Below are positions 9,369-18,372 of a stretch of DNA of 64,000 bases, in pieces. The stretch spans positions 2,287,780 through 2,351,779 of the forward strand of contig NZ_CP060204.1 in assembly GCF_014250475.1 (NCBI RefSeq), read 5' to 3'. A program made the position numbers and the translations under genes. The DNA comes from Selenomonas timonae. GTDB taxonomy: Bacteria; Bacillota; Negativicutes; Selenomonadales; Selenomonadaceae. The notes beneath the pieces are model-generated. The model was not told where the DNA came from and did no database searches. It saw only the letters and a program-made list of their open reading frames with translations. Positions within the stretch are counted from its first letter, which is position 1. Each line of letters opens with the position of its first letter.

Positions 9369-9532
9369 AACACGTGGTACTAGATAAAATTTATAATTAA
9401 TGGAAGAAACAATAAAATCTATGTATAATATACCCGAAAAGCATTTCTTTTACAAGGAAAACGGCGAAAAAACTTCCTTATGTATAAGTAACAAAAACCT
9501 ATCATGGAATGCACCGAATCCCGCTTCGTCAT

Positions 9533-9561
9533 TTGAAAGAAATGGCTTTTCCTGCTATAAT
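9533..9561 (+). promoter_or_regulatory. Promoter of the U32-aminotransferase-lgt operon
   Basis: TTGAAA (9533-9538), a 17-nt spacer and a perfect TATAAT (9556-9561) lie about 70 bp before the U32 gene and read toward it. A Shine-Dalgarno AGAAGGAG follows at about 9615-9622. Confidence 0.75.
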
Positions 9562-9633
9562 CATAAGCAATATCGGGGAACGCTTCGTTGATCGGAGCAA
9601 CAAGTTCTCAAGCCAGAAGGAGTTTTTTACACA

Positions 9634-11580
9634 ATGCTGTTACACCGAAAATCCGTCGAACTGCTTGCCCCGGCGGGCACATGGGATGCCATGACCGCAG
9701 GCATTGCAGCGGGTGCGGATGCCGTCTATCTCGGCGGCAAACATTTCAATATGCGTCTGCACGAGGGCGACTTCAATTTCGATGACGAGCGCCTGAAGGC
9801 AGCCGTCGACTACGCGCACGCGCACAATGTTGAGCTCTACGTCACGCTCAACAACCTCATCAGCAACGAGGAGCTGCCCGCGCTACGCGAATACCTCGCC
9901 TACCTCAACGAGATCCGCCCCGACGCAATCCTCGTCCAGGACTTCGCCGTACTCGAACTCGTACACGAGATGGGCATCACCGTCCCCCTGCACACCTCCG
10001 TCATGATGAACACGCACAACGAGCACGCCATCGAAAAACTCAAGGAGTATGGCATCACGCGCATCGTCGTCGGGCGCGAGATGACGCTCTCCGAACTCGC
10101 ACTTTTCCGCACGCGCACGGGCATAGAGGTCGAGTACTTCATGCACGGCGATATGTGCATCTCCGAGAGCGGTCAATGCATCCACTCGGGGGTGCTCTTC
10201 GGACAGAGCGGCAATCGCGGACGCTGCATGAAGATCTGCCGCTGGCCGTTCGCCCTCATCGACGAGACGACAGGAGAAGTGCTCGATGCGAACAGCCCCG
10301 GGCCGTATAAGCTCGCACTCAAGGATATGTGCATGTACCGCTCCATCCCCGCACTCATTCAGGCGGGGGTCTATTCGTTCAAAATTGAGGGGCGGATGCG
10401 TTCGCCCGAGTTCATCGCGCGGCTCGTCTCTACCTACCGCAAGGCAATTGATGCCTACATTGCAGACCCGAATGGCTACACAACGGATGAGGAGGGCTGG
10501 CGTACACTCTACGACAACCGTGTACGCGACTACACGACGACGTTTGCATTCGGACAGCCGACGGCTGTCGACATCGGCATGACGGGCGAGCGCGAACCGC
10601 GCTTCTTCAGCCAAGCGGTCGAAGAGGCGGGCTTTGCCGACGAGGTGCTGCGCGCCGAACGCCCGATTGAAAAGGAAAATGCGCCGAGCCGCCATCTCAG
10701 CGTTCGCGTCGGCACGGTCGATGCTGCGCGTGCGGCGGTGGATGCGGGTGCCGATACCGTCTATGTCGGCGGCGAGGCATTCCGCCCCAACCGCCCGTGG
10801 AAGCTCACGGACTACGAGGATCTCGTCCGCTATGCAGCAGGACGCGCACGCGTCGTCGTGAACACACCGCGCACGACCATGCGCCGTGAGTGCGGTGAAC
10901 TCGAACAGTTCTTTGCCGCACTGAACGACATCGGCGTTGACGGCATCATGGTCGGCAACCTCGGCACGCTGAAGCTCGCACGCACGCTCACGAAGCTGCC
11001 TGTGCAGGCGGACCATTCGTTCAACATCTTTAACCACCTCGCAATCACCTTTCTCAAGGAGAACGGGCTCACGATGGCGACCGCCTCCTACGAGCTTTCG
11101 TTTCAGCAGCTGCGTCAGATCGTCGAGAACGCTGTGCTGCCCGTTGAGGCAGTCATCCACGGTGCATACGAGTCGATGATCTGCGACTACAATTTCCCCG
11201 CGATGTCGCTGCCGAACTACAGCGACCTCGCTGCACCCGAGCTGTTGGATCGCCTCTACGCGTTTCGTGACGAGGCGGGCGGCGTGCACTCCATCCGCAT
11301 CGACCAGTACGGGCGCAACCACCTCTACTTTGCAAAGGATCTGTGTCTCTATCCCTACTTGGAGAAGTTCAACGGACTCGGCTCCTATCGCATCGAGGCG
11401 CAGGACTATACGGCGGACGTGACCGCAGAGATCGTCCGCATCTACCGCGCTGCACTCGACCGCCTCGCGGCGGGCAGTGACGGCTATCGGACAGAGGATT
11501 TCGAGCGGCTCACGGAGATTTCGCCGCGCCCACTCGGCATTGGCACGTACCGTTTCCGCCAGAGCCGTAATTCAATCTGA
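9634..11580 (+). CDS. U32 peptidase-family protein (two tandem U32-like halves)
   Basis: 648 residues. The N-terminal half matches the U32 family: VELLAPAGTWDAMTAGIAAG at the start and the family signature EYFMHGDMCISESGQCIHS followed by NRGRCMKICRW, which supplies the clustered cysteines. The second half (from about residue 355) repeats the theme with ADTVYVGGEAFRPN and IMVGNLGTL, so the protein looks like a duplicated barrel. Characterised relatives (TrhP/YegQ, RlhA/YdcP, UbiU/V) are Fe-S proteins acting in RNA or ubiquinone hydroxylation rather than true peptidases, so proteolysis should not be assumed. It is first in a probable four-gene operon (18-bp gap to the aminotransferase). Confidence 0.88.
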   Translation: MLLHRKSVELLAPAGTWDAMTAGIAAGADAVYLGGKHFNMRLHEGDFNFDDERLKAAVDYAHAHNVELYVTLNNLISNEELPALREYLAYLNEIRPDAILVQDFAVLELVHEMGITVPLHTSVMMNTHNEHAIEKLKEYGITRIVVGREMTLSELALFRTRTGIEVEYFMHGDMCISESGQCIHSGVLFGQSGNRGRCMKICRWPFALIDETTGEVLDANSPGPYKLALKDMCMYRSIPALIQAGVYSFKIEGRMRSPEFIARLVSTYRKAIDAYIADPNGYTTDEEGWRTLYDNRVRDYTTTFAFGQPTAVDIGMTGEREPRFFSQAVEEAGFADEVLRAERPIEKENAPSRHLSVRVGTVDAARAAVDAGADTVYVGGEAFRPNRPWKLTDYEDLVRYAAGRARVVVNTPRTTMRRECGELEQFFAALNDIGVDGIMVGNLGTLKLARTLTKLPVQADHSFNIFNHLAITFLKENGLTMATASYELSFQQLRQIVENAVLPVEAVIHGAYESMICDYNFPAMSLPNYSDLAAPELLDRLYAFRDEAGGVHSIRIDQYGRNHLYFAKDLCLYPYLEKFNGLGSYRIEAQDYTADVTAEIVRIYRAALDRLAAGSDGYRTEDFERLTEISPRPLGIGTYRFRQSRNSI

Positions 11581-11598
11581 TACTAGAAAGAATACTTC

Positions 11599-12912
11599 AT
11601 GGACACAGCTTCCTCGAACGAGAAGAACTATATCGGCGCAGCCGCCATCCTTGAGAAAAAGCAGAAATACATCATGCCCTGTCTTGGGCATTTCTACAGC
11701 GAGCCGCGCCAGATCGTACGCGGCGAGATGCAGTACCTCTACGACAGCGAGGGCAGGAAATATCTTGACTGCTTTGCGGGTGTCTCCGTCATCAACTGCG
11801 GGCACTGCAATCCCGCGATCAATGCCGCCGTCACAGAGCAGCTGAACACGCTCCAACACGTCTGCAACATCTACCTCACGGAGAACTTCGTCAACCTCGC
11901 CGAGCAGCTTGCACGCATCACACCGGGAAAACTCCAAAAAAGCTTTTTCTGCTCCACGGGCACAGAGGCGAACGAGGGTGCAGCACTTCTCGCCCAGGTT
12001 GCCACGGGCAGCAGCGAGTTCATCGCTCTGCGCGGCGGTCTCCACGGGCGCACGAAGCTCACGATGAGCCTCACGGGCATCTCCATGTGGCGCACCGACC
12101 CGAATCCCGTCGGCGGCATCCACTTTGTCAAAAATCCCTACTGCTACCGCTGCCCGCATCAGCATACGCCCGAGGAGTGCGGCATTGACTGCACCTACGA
12201 GCTCGAGGAAACGATCAAAAGTGCCACCTCTGGGCGTCCTGCCGCATTTATCGCGGAGACCATTCAGGGCAATGCTGGCATCATCGTCCCGCCCAAGAAC
12301 TACTTCAAACGCGTCAAGGAGATCCTCGACCACTATGGCGTGCTCTTCATCGCGGACGAGGTGCAGACGGGCTTTGCGCGCACGGGCAAGATGTTCGCCA
12401 TCGAGCATTTCGGCGTCACGCCCGACATTATGACCATGGCGAAGGCACTCGGCAACGGTGCACCCATCAGCGCATTCATCGCCACGCCTGAGGTCGCGGA
12501 TACCTACACGAAGCCCGGCGCATCGACACTTGGCGGCAACCCCGTCTCCACAACGGCAGGCCTTCATGTCATTCGCTATATCGAGGAGCACGATCTCATC
12601 GGAAACGCCGAACGGCGTGGAGTGCAGCTGCGTGCAGGCCTCAGGGAAATCCAGAAACGCCATCCCATCATCGGCGATGTGCGCGGACTCGGACTGATGG
12701 TCGGCGCAGAGTTCGTCCACGCGGACAAATCCCCCGCCGCCGCCGAACTCGACATGGTACTTGAAGAGCTCAAAAACAGGGGCTTTATCATCGGCAAGAA
12801 TGGCATCGGACGCAACGTCATGGCGTTTCAGCCGCCGCTCATCATCACCGAGGACAATATCAACGACGTACTGAACGCCGTAGAGCTCGTCCTCACAGAG
12901 AAAGGACTCTAA
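11599..12912 (+). CDS. Class III PLP-dependent aminotransferase
   Basis: 437 residues, full length for the family (GABA, ornithine or alanine-glyoxylate type 2 aminotransferases). The PLP site is visible: FFCSTGTEANEGA, the FIADEVQTGFARTGKMFAIEH segment with the ring-stacking Asp, and the Schiff-base lysine in MTMAKALGNGAPISAF. A cysteine-rich insert, CYRCPHQHTPEECGIDC (about residues 178-194), is found in the subset of this family related to AGXT2-like enzymes. Substrate cannot be read from sequence. No strong Shine-Dalgarno is present before the ATG. It lies 10 bp before the phosphoribosyltransferase gene. Confidence 0.88.
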   Translation: MDTASSNEKNYIGAAAILEKKQKYIMPCLGHFYSEPRQIVRGEMQYLYDSEGRKYLDCFAGVSVINCGHCNPAINAAVTEQLNTLQHVCNIYLTENFVNLAEQLARITPGKLQKSFFCSTGTEANEGAALLAQVATGSSEFIALRGGLHGRTKLTMSLTGISMWRTDPNPVGGIHFVKNPYCYRCPHQHTPEECGIDCTYELEETIKSATSGRPAAFIAETIQGNAGIIVPPKNYFKRVKEILDHYGVLFIADEVQTGFARTGKMFAIEHFGVTPDIMTMAKALGNGAPISAFIATPEVADTYTKPGASTLGGNPVSTTAGLHVIRYIEEHDLIGNAERRGVQLRAGLREIQKRHPIIGDVRGLGLMVGAEFVHADKSPAAAELDMVLEELKNRGFIIGKNGIGRNVMAFQPPLIITEDNINDVLNAVELVLTEKGL

Positions 12913-12922
12913 AGGGTGCATT

Positions 12923-13474
12923 ATGGCAAAACGATACTACGATCTTACGGTCGCGGGCTGCAAGCGCAGTCTCCCCATCCTCAACCTGAGTGACAGTCTT
13001 GCAATTGCCGGCTTCGTCATGCTCGGCGATGTCGAACTCTGCGAAAACTGTGCGCGTGAACTCGCAAAGAAGGTGCCCGCCGAAGCCGAGATCATCATGA
13101 CCGCCGAGACGAAGGGAATCCCCCTCGCGGCGGAGCTTGCACGGCAGATTGGAATGCCCTACTACATCACAGCACGCAAATCTGTCAAGGCATACATGGA
13201 AGATCCCATCTGGGTCGAGGATGAATCGATTACGACAATGGGCAAGCAACGGCTCTATCTCACGCGTGCGGATATCGACCGCATTGCGGGGCGCAAGGTG
13301 CTCCTCCTCGACGATGTCATCAGCACGGGCGGCTCCATGACGGCACTCAGCAATCTCGCCGAAAAGGCGGGCGCACACGTCGTCGGACAGGCTGCCGTGC
13401 TTGCCGAGGGCGATGCGGTAAAGCGCACGGATATTATCTTCCTCGAGTCGCTGCCGCTCTTTGAGGCAGAGTAG
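12923..13474 (+). CDS. Phosphoribosyltransferase, adenine PRT-like
   Basis: 183 residues. The PRPP-binding motif VLLLDDVISTGGSMTAL is clear (about residues 128-144), as is the upstream TAETKGIPLAAELARQ loop typical of type I PRTases of the Apt/Xpt group. Base specificity is not certain; it could be adenine or another purine. It sits between an aminotransferase and lgt in the same orientation with short gaps, so it is probably cotranscribed, though no pathway link is obvious. Confidence 0.85.
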   Translation: MAKRYYDLTVAGCKRSLPILNLSDSLAIAGFVMLGDVELCENCARELAKKVPAEAEIIMTAETKGIPLAAELARQIGMPYYITARKSVKAYMEDPIWVEDESITTMGKQRLYLTRADIDRIAGRKVLLLDDVISTGGSMTALSNLAEKAGAHVVGQAAVLAEGDAVKRTDIIFLESLPLFEAE

Positions 13475-13493
13475 AGAGGATAGGTAGGCTTCC

Positions 13494-14321
13494 TTGCATC
13501 AATATCTCTTCTACATCGGAGACTTCCCCATCCGCTCGTACGGTGTCGTCATCTCCCTCTCCATCCTGCTTGCGACGGGTGTCGGCTACTTCCTCGCAAA
13601 GACGGACGGACGCGGCTATGAGAAGCACATTCCCGATCTCGGCATCTACTGCGGCATCGCGGGACTCCTCGGCGCGCGGCTCTGGGACGTGTTCTTCTTC
13701 GACTGGGACTACTACCAGCACCACCTGACCGAGATTCTGAACGTCTGGCAGGGCGGCATGGCGATCCAGGGCGGTGTCTTTCTCGGTGTGCTCGTCGGCA
13801 TCCTCTACAGCCGAAATCACAAGCTCGACACCATCCACTTTATGGACATTGCCGCTCCTGCGATTGTCCTCGGACAGGCGCTCGGCCGCTGCGCAAACCT
13901 CCTCAACGGGGATGCCTTCGGCGCACCGACGGGCAGCAGCTACGGCATCCTCTACCCCGACACCACCCTCGCGCACCACACCTACGGTGCGCAGCCGCTC
14001 TGGCCGGCGGAGGTCTGGGAGGGGCAGCTCGACATCGTCATCTTTGCGCTGCTGCTCATCTTCCGCGCACGTGGACACGCACGTGGACAGTGCTTCGCCC
14101 TCTACGTCATGCTCTACAGCCTCGTGCGCTTCGCCCTCGAGTACCTGCGCGGCGACTACACGGAGAAATACCTCGGACTCTTTACCAGTGCCCAGATGAC
14201 CAGTCTCGGCTTCGGTCTCGTCGCCCTTGGCTTCTTCCTCTGGCTCGGACTGCGAAAAGAAGCTGTACCAACAGAAGTAGAGTTTTTTCCTCAGGAGCGT
14301 AAGAAACGCCGGAAGAAATAA
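13494..14321 (+). CDS. lgt: Prolipoprotein diacylglyceryl transferase
   Basis: Inner-membrane enzyme that moves diacylglycerol from phosphatidylglycerol to the lipobox cysteine of prolipoproteins. 275 residues with about seven hydrophobic segments. The Lgt signature is present as GQALGRCANLLNGDAFG, and the N-terminal FPIRSYGVV and the C-terminal LVRFALEYLRGDYT fit. The initiator is TTG at 13494 after GAGAGGATAGG; no better start exists nearby. The basic tail RKKRRKK is normal for the family. Last gene of the operon. Confidence 0.96.
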   Translation: MHQYLFYIGDFPIRSYGVVISLSILLATGVGYFLAKTDGRGYEKHIPDLGIYCGIAGLLGARLWDVFFFDWDYYQHHLTEILNVWQGGMAIQGGVFLGVLVGILYSRNHKLDTIHFMDIAAPAIVLGQALGRCANLLNGDAFGAPTGSSYGILYPDTTLAHHTYGAQPLWPAEVWEGQLDIVIFALLLIFRARGHARGQCFALYVMLYSLVRFALEYLRGDYTEKYLGLFTSAQMTSLGFGLVALGFFLWLGLRKEAVPTEVEFFPQERKKRRKK

Positions 14322-14367
14322 TCCCTGCATACATGGCGTATGAAGGGACTGTTACACAAAGTTTTTT

Positions 14368-14408
14368 GACCTGCCCCCCTCTTTAAGTCTAACTTTGGGG
14401 GGCAGGTC
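14368..14408. repeat. Strong inverted repeat between convergent genes
   Basis: A perfect 12-bp inverted repeat (arms 14368-14379 and 14397-14408, GACCTGCCCCCC) with a 17-nt loop lies between lgt and the convergent btuF-like gene, 1 bp past the latter's stop. Neither strand has a T-run after the stem (the T6 precedes it on the plus strand), so it is not a textbook intrinsic terminator, though it could still stop or protect transcripts. Confidence 0.6.
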
Positions 14409-14409
14409 A

Positions 14410-15411
14410 TTACATATTGGGATACAATCCCTTTTTGATCGCACGCAAACCATCAAGCGTCTTAATTCCCGGCGTGTAAATATAGCCAAAGGGAATCATA
14501 TAGATACGCTTGTTTTGCACCGCACGCAGTGAGTTCAAGCGCACATTTCGAAAGAATGCCTCCGACTGCGCACGATGCCGCTCATCGAAATATACCGCAA
14601 ATATTACATCGGGATTCTGCAGGATCATCTCCTCCACACCTGCCGATTCACTTTGAAGGGGCATACGCCCGCCCAAACGCCGTACCATATCTCCCACGAT
14701 CCAGCCCTCATCATAGTTCATGACCTCGTTCCCATCAACCTCCACAACCATGACATCCTGCTGCTTCACCCTGTCATCCGTCCAGTCAATCTCCAACTCC
14801 GCATAAATATCCCGTATGACAGCATTCGTTTTCTCTTGCACGTCAAAAATCTGCCCCATATCATCTAAGAACTTACACTCATCTTCGATGGTCGCGGATT
14901 TTTTCACATGATTGGAAGTCGCGACAACATAGGATGGGATACTGCGCGCCTCCCACCATCGGATGCTGCCAAATCGGTGCGGAGAGAATGCAGATTTCCA
15001 CCCAATAATAAAATCCGGCTGATAGGAAATCAGCTCTTCACGACTGATAAGCCGAGAAGAAATATGCGGTATTTTTTTGATCTCCTCCGGATATTCCCTT
15101 TTCAAATTTTCATAAAGGCCGCTTGCCGTGTTGCTAATTGATGCCCCAATAATCCGATCCCCAATCCCCAGCGGGATCAGGGTATTCAGCAAAACGCCAT
15201 CGCATACAAAAACGCGGGAAGGTATTGTTGTGAGATAAATGGACCGTGGCTCCTCATTCGTATCAATATTTTGAATCTCGATTGACTCATGTCGTATATC
15301 ATTAACGTAATTATTGCGCGGCTCGTCCATAACAGGATATGGATCCCGAACCATTGCAGCCGCTATGATAATGCCCCCCATAACAAACAATAACAGAATA
15401 GATTTTTTCAT
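14410..15411 (-). CDS. Cobamide ABC-transporter binding protein 1 (BtuF-like, membrane-anchored)
   Basis: 333 residues, FecB/BtuF type periplasmic-binding fold: IPSRVFVCDGVLLNTLIPLG begins the first lobe, a long helix follows near ECKFLDDMGQIFD, and the second lobe contains PDVIFAVYF. The N-terminus MKKSILLLFVMGGIIIAAAM is a single hydrophobic segment with no Cys, so it lacks a lipobox and is probably membrane-anchored rather than a lipoprotein. It is clearly a paralogue of the protein at 20194-21201, sharing NKRIYM, GDMV and ECKFLDD blocks. It follows the riboswitch-controlled receptor at 15481 with a hairpin between. Cobamide is inferred from the riboswitch; iron-siderophore or heme is the alternative. 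Confidence 0.8.
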   Translation of the reverse strand: MKKSILLLFVMGGIIIAAAMVRDPYPVMDEPRNNYVNDIRHESIEIQNIDTNEEPRSIYLTTIPSRVFVCDGVLLNTLIPLGIGDRIIGASISNTASGLYENLKREYPEEIKKIPHISSRLISREELISYQPDFIIGWKSAFSPHRFGSIRWWEARSIPSYVVATSNHVKKSATIEDECKFLDDMGQIFDVQEKTNAVIRDIYAELEIDWTDDRVKQQDVMVVEVDGNEVMNYDEGWIVGDMVRRLGGRMPLQSESAGVEEMILQNPDVIFAVYFDERHRAQSEAFFRNVRLNSLRAVQNKRIYMIPFGYIYTPGIKTLDGLRAIKKGLYPNM

Positions 15412-15429
15412 TGCTATAACACCTCAAAC

Positions 15430-15466
15430 ATAATGGCAAGTGGTTATCGAACCAACTTGCCATTAT
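15430..15466 (-). promoter_or_regulatory. Intercistronic hairpin between receptor 1 and binding protein 1
   Basis: A 12-bp perfect inverted repeat (15430-15441 and 15455-15466, ATAATGGCAAGT) with an inner GGTT/AACC pairing fills most of the 69-bp gap. No T-run follows on the coding strand, so it is more likely an mRNA stability or processing element than a terminator. A homologous hairpin is found at 21218-21257. Confidence 0.7.
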
Positions 15467-15480
15467 ATTCTATGGAATTC

Positions 15481-17784
15481 TTAGAACGTATACTTCGCAC
15501 CGATCATGAAACGACGTCCCGCCTCCGGCCAAGAGCCTTTTCCATGATACTCTGACACAATCGTTTCGTAGGATTGATTCGTGAGATTTGACACCGATGC
15601 ATAGATCGTCATGTCATCATGCAGCTTGTAATTGATGTTGAAATCGAGCAGGAGTGCGCGCGCACTCGTAAATGCCGCCGTATTGCAGCCCGTATACCAC
15701 GTTCCCGTCAGCGATGTATTGAGTTTGCCGTTCTCATAGACGAGATCCGCCATATAGACATTTGCAGGGCGCATGTCATTGATGGCAGCATTAACATTTC
15801 CGTTCGCCCATGTGAGTGCAGGGTCAAAGATGAGTCCATCCTTTGCAGAGAACTTGTCAAAGGCATGGGTGTAATTCAGCGTCAGCGACCAATGCGGGCG
15901 GAAACGGTGCGAAAGAGAAAGGTTGAACGCCTTCTTTACCTCTTTTGCATTGATGGACTTCGCAGTAAAATCTCCTTCATCATCGTCCCAAACGCTGTAC
16001 TCCGTAATTGCATTGGCCATGTGCGTATAATTGTAGTGAACGGCAAGCGATGTGTCCTTGCTGAATGCGTGACGAACACCCACCGTCCATACATCGCCCT
16101 TTTCATCTTCGAGCGGACGCGGACCAAGATCGTTCGTATAGTCGTCCACCTTGATGGGACGGTGTATCCGGCTGTAGCCGAAATATGCACTCGTCGCCTT
16201 GTCAAAAGCATACTGCGTATTCAGTGACGGCGTAAAAATAGCGCCGCCCGAGGTTCGAATCGTTGATTCCACATCGGTTTTTGTCCGTTGACCGATGTCA
16301 TTATAGCGTGCATAACGTACCGCAGGGGTCAGTTCCCATTTATCCGAGAGGAAAATCTTGTCCTGAAGATAGCCCGTCAGCGTACTGCGCTCCAAATGGT
16401 ATATCTTTCCAGTACCAAGATAGATATGATCATACTCCGAACTGTCATACGACCATGTCGTCAGCACATTATGCTTCCCATACGCCTTACCAAGCTGCAG
16501 TTGGATTCCCTCATTGCCGAGACGGTCATACCACTTCCGAAAATCTCGCCCTTTGTAATGAGCCTTTGCCCATGCATACCATTCTGGGGTCTCCGGAACG
16601 GGCGTATCAGCAAGTATGTCCTCCTGTCCGTTCGATCCCCAATAACGCTCATTCTGCTGATAGACGCGCACAAAACTTTCCATCCCGCTGTCACGATGGA
16701 ACACATAGGTCAAATCGTGATTGTTCTTGTTATAGGCGCTGAATGCTCCCGTTGCCGCCCAAATTGCCCACTTGGTACGGAATCCTGGGAATACAGACTC
16801 TCCCTTCGGGCTCCTTGGTGTCAGCCAATGCCTCTTAATGCGCTCCCAGTCCGTCGGATTAAAGTATTTATGGTCGGGCGCCGCCATCGGATAGTCTGCA
16901 TCACTCTGCATGTGATTATGCGCAAAACGCAGCGTATGATTCTTGTCGAAATCGTAGTCGATACGGATATTCGCGGCCTCATCCTTATACCCCGTATTGA
17001 CAAAGGTATAGGTGTTGCCGCTGAGACCGTCCTTATATTTGGAATCACCGCTCATCTCGCGGCTCAGCCCGACAAAGTATTTGAGACGGTTCTCATCGAG
17101 ACTGCCTGCATAGCTGAGTTTATAGTTATGACGATGCCACGAGCCCGTCGAAATGTCGAGTGTCCCCTCCGTTTGATCGATACCTTTACGCGTGATAATG
17201 TTGATGACGCCACCCGTTGCGTCTGAGCCGTAGATCGAAGCGCCAGGTCCCTTGATGACTTCAATCTTCTCGATACCATTCATGTTAATTACTTGGTTAA
17301 TATCGACATTTGCCTTTGTCTCAGCATCGGAGTAGGATCCAAAGATATCGCTCACAGAATTATCAACACGCCGTCCGTCAACAAGTACAACAACGCGATC
17401 ATCACCGTTGATACTCACAACATTATGATTGTTGGCGATCTGAAACTCACCGCCGCGAAATCCTGGCGTGCGGACTAAAACCCCCGGTACATGCCGCAGT
17501 GCATCCGTCAGCTGCTCATAATGCCGTTTCTCTATCATATCCCGATCAATGACATTCACGTCGCCGCCCGTGCGGTAGTAGGACTGCTCCGTGATCACGT
17601 TGCCAAATGGGTCTTTGAGTTCTCCCTCGACCTCAATATCCTTTGTCGTATAAGAAACGGATTCTGTTGTTTCTTCAGTGGATTCAGACTCGTTCACTTC
17701 CTGTGCATGAACGTCAAGTCCCCCGTACGCAACAGTTGACAGTAAGATGCCAAGCACAGCAGACTTCTTCAGGTTCTTCTTCAT
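15481..17784 (-). CDS. TonB-dependent outer-membrane receptor 1 (BtuB-like)
   Basis: 767 residues. A Sec signal peptide ends at VHA-QE (about residue 27). The plug domain follows: EQSYYRTGGDVNVIDRDMIE, then LTDALRHVPGVLVRTPG, VVLVDGRRVDN, and the plug-end motif IEKIEVIKGPGASIYGSDAT GGVINIITRKG. The rest is a beta-barrel with alternating aromatic strands ending in RRFMIGAKYTF, whose terminal Phe is the usual outer-membrane signal. It lies about 200 bp downstream of a cobalamin riboswitch, so vitamin B12 or another cobamide is the probable ligand. Its counterpart at 21267-25074 is disrupted, making this the only intact receptor here. Confidence 0.9.
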   Translation of the reverse strand: MKKNLKKSAVLGILLSTVAYGGLDVHAQEVNESESTEETTESVSYTTKDIEVEGELKDPFGNVITEQSYYRTGGDVNVIDRDMIEKRHYEQLTDALRHVPGVLVRTPGFRGGEFQIANNHNVVSINGDDRVVVLVDGRRVDNSVSDIFGSYSDAETKANVDINQVINMNGIEKIEVIKGPGASIYGSDATGGVINIITRKGIDQTEGTLDISTGSWHRHNYKLSYAGSLDENRLKYFVGLSREMSGDSKYKDGLSGNTYTFVNTGYKDEAANIRIDYDFDKNHTLRFAHNHMQSDADYPMAAPDHKYFNPTDWERIKRHWLTPRSPKGESVFPGFRTKWAIWAATGAFSAYNKNNHDLTYVFHRDSGMESFVRVYQQNERYWGSNGQEDILADTPVPETPEWYAWAKAHYKGRDFRKWYDRLGNEGIQLQLGKAYGKHNVLTTWSYDSSEYDHIYLGTGKIYHLERSTLTGYLQDKIFLSDKWELTPAVRYARYNDIGQRTKTDVESTIRTSGGAIFTPSLNTQYAFDKATSAYFGYSRIHRPIKVDDYTNDLGPRPLEDEKGDVWTVGVRHAFSKDTSLAVHYNYTHMANAITEYSVWDDDEGDFTAKSINAKEVKKAFNLSLSHRFRPHWSLTLNYTHAFDKFSAKDGLIFDPALTWANGNVNAAINDMRPANVYMADLVYENGKLNTSLTGTWYTGCNTAAFTSARALLLDFNINYKLHDDMTIYASVSNLTNQSYETIVSEYHGKGSWPEAGRRFMIGAKYTF

Positions 17785-17926
17785 TCAATCGGTCTCCTTA
17801 TCACACATAGGTCACAAATACGGCTATACATTTATGGAAACAATGTCCGAATGCGTACATCCACATTTCGTTTCCAGTAATGCCATCGGCAAATCCGGTG
17901 AGATCCGCCTGATCGTCACAATCGCA

Positions 17927-17964
17927 ACAAAACAAAAAGCCTTCTTGCTCGCTGGCAAAAAGGC
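17927..17964 (-). terminator. Rho-independent terminator of cobalamin riboswitch 1
   Basis: In mRNA sense GCCTTTTTGC (17955-17964), a 6-nt loop and GCAAGAAGGC (17939-17948) form a 10-bp stem with one G-U pair, followed by TTTTTGTTTTGTT. It sits just after the aptamer and before the receptor gene, as expected for a B12-off expression platform. Confidence 0.82.
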
Positions 17965-17980
17965 ATACAAAAAAATCTTA

Positions 17981-18175
17981 TCGCGCCTTCCTGTCTCTCG
18001 CAGGGACGATACAGCGTTCCAACGAGGCAGTTCTTCTGGCTCTGCATCCTCGTCCTCCCCCGCCTTCCCGGTTTCCCAGTGACGTGTTGGGGGCGACTCC
18101 GCATCACAGCTGCGGGACAGCGCAGGTCTTTCACCTGCTTCTCTATTAAGCGCGGCGCACACCTCATCGGCAAAT
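17981..18175 (-). promoter_or_regulatory. Cobalamin riboswitch 1
   Basis: The mRNA-sense sequence has the conserved cobalamin aptamer blocks in order: GCAGGTGAAAGACCTGC, GCTGTCCCGCAGCTGTGA, CACTGGGAAACCGGGAAGGC, and the B12 box GAGCCAGAAGAACTGCC (18026-18042). A terminator follows and the receptor gene is next, so bound cobalamin should lower receptor expression. The leader is nearly identical to the one at 25251-25440. The 588-bp region 17785-18372 is otherwise without genes; 18241-18372 holds nothing I recognise. Confidence 0.95.
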
Positions 18176-18211
18176 AATTCAATTATAATTTGGCTCTCAA
18201 GAACCTTATGT

Positions 18212-18240
18212 AGGGTATCATACTCCAAATTGTGTGTCAA
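18212..18240 (-). promoter_or_regulatory. Promoter of cobalamin riboswitch 1 transcript
   Basis: mRNA sense TTGACA (18235-18240), 17-nt spacer, then TACCCT (18212-18217) preceded by TG one base upstream, an extended -10. It lies just before the aptamer and has the same spacing and extended -10 as the promoter at 25481-25509. Confidence 0.7.
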
Positions 18241-18372
18241 GACAATTTTTTCTTAAATTCATTTGTTTTAGGCATATAAATAATTACTAGCAATCATATT
18301 CCCTGCGTTATGTCATTATTGTTTCGGATATCCCTGGGAGAGCTTGCCTCACAAATATAAAGGGAACAATTT

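Noticed and set aside
14368..14408. Terminator call for the C/G-rich hairpin after the first btuF-like gene
   Set aside because: No T-run follows the stem on either strand; kept as an inverted repeat only.
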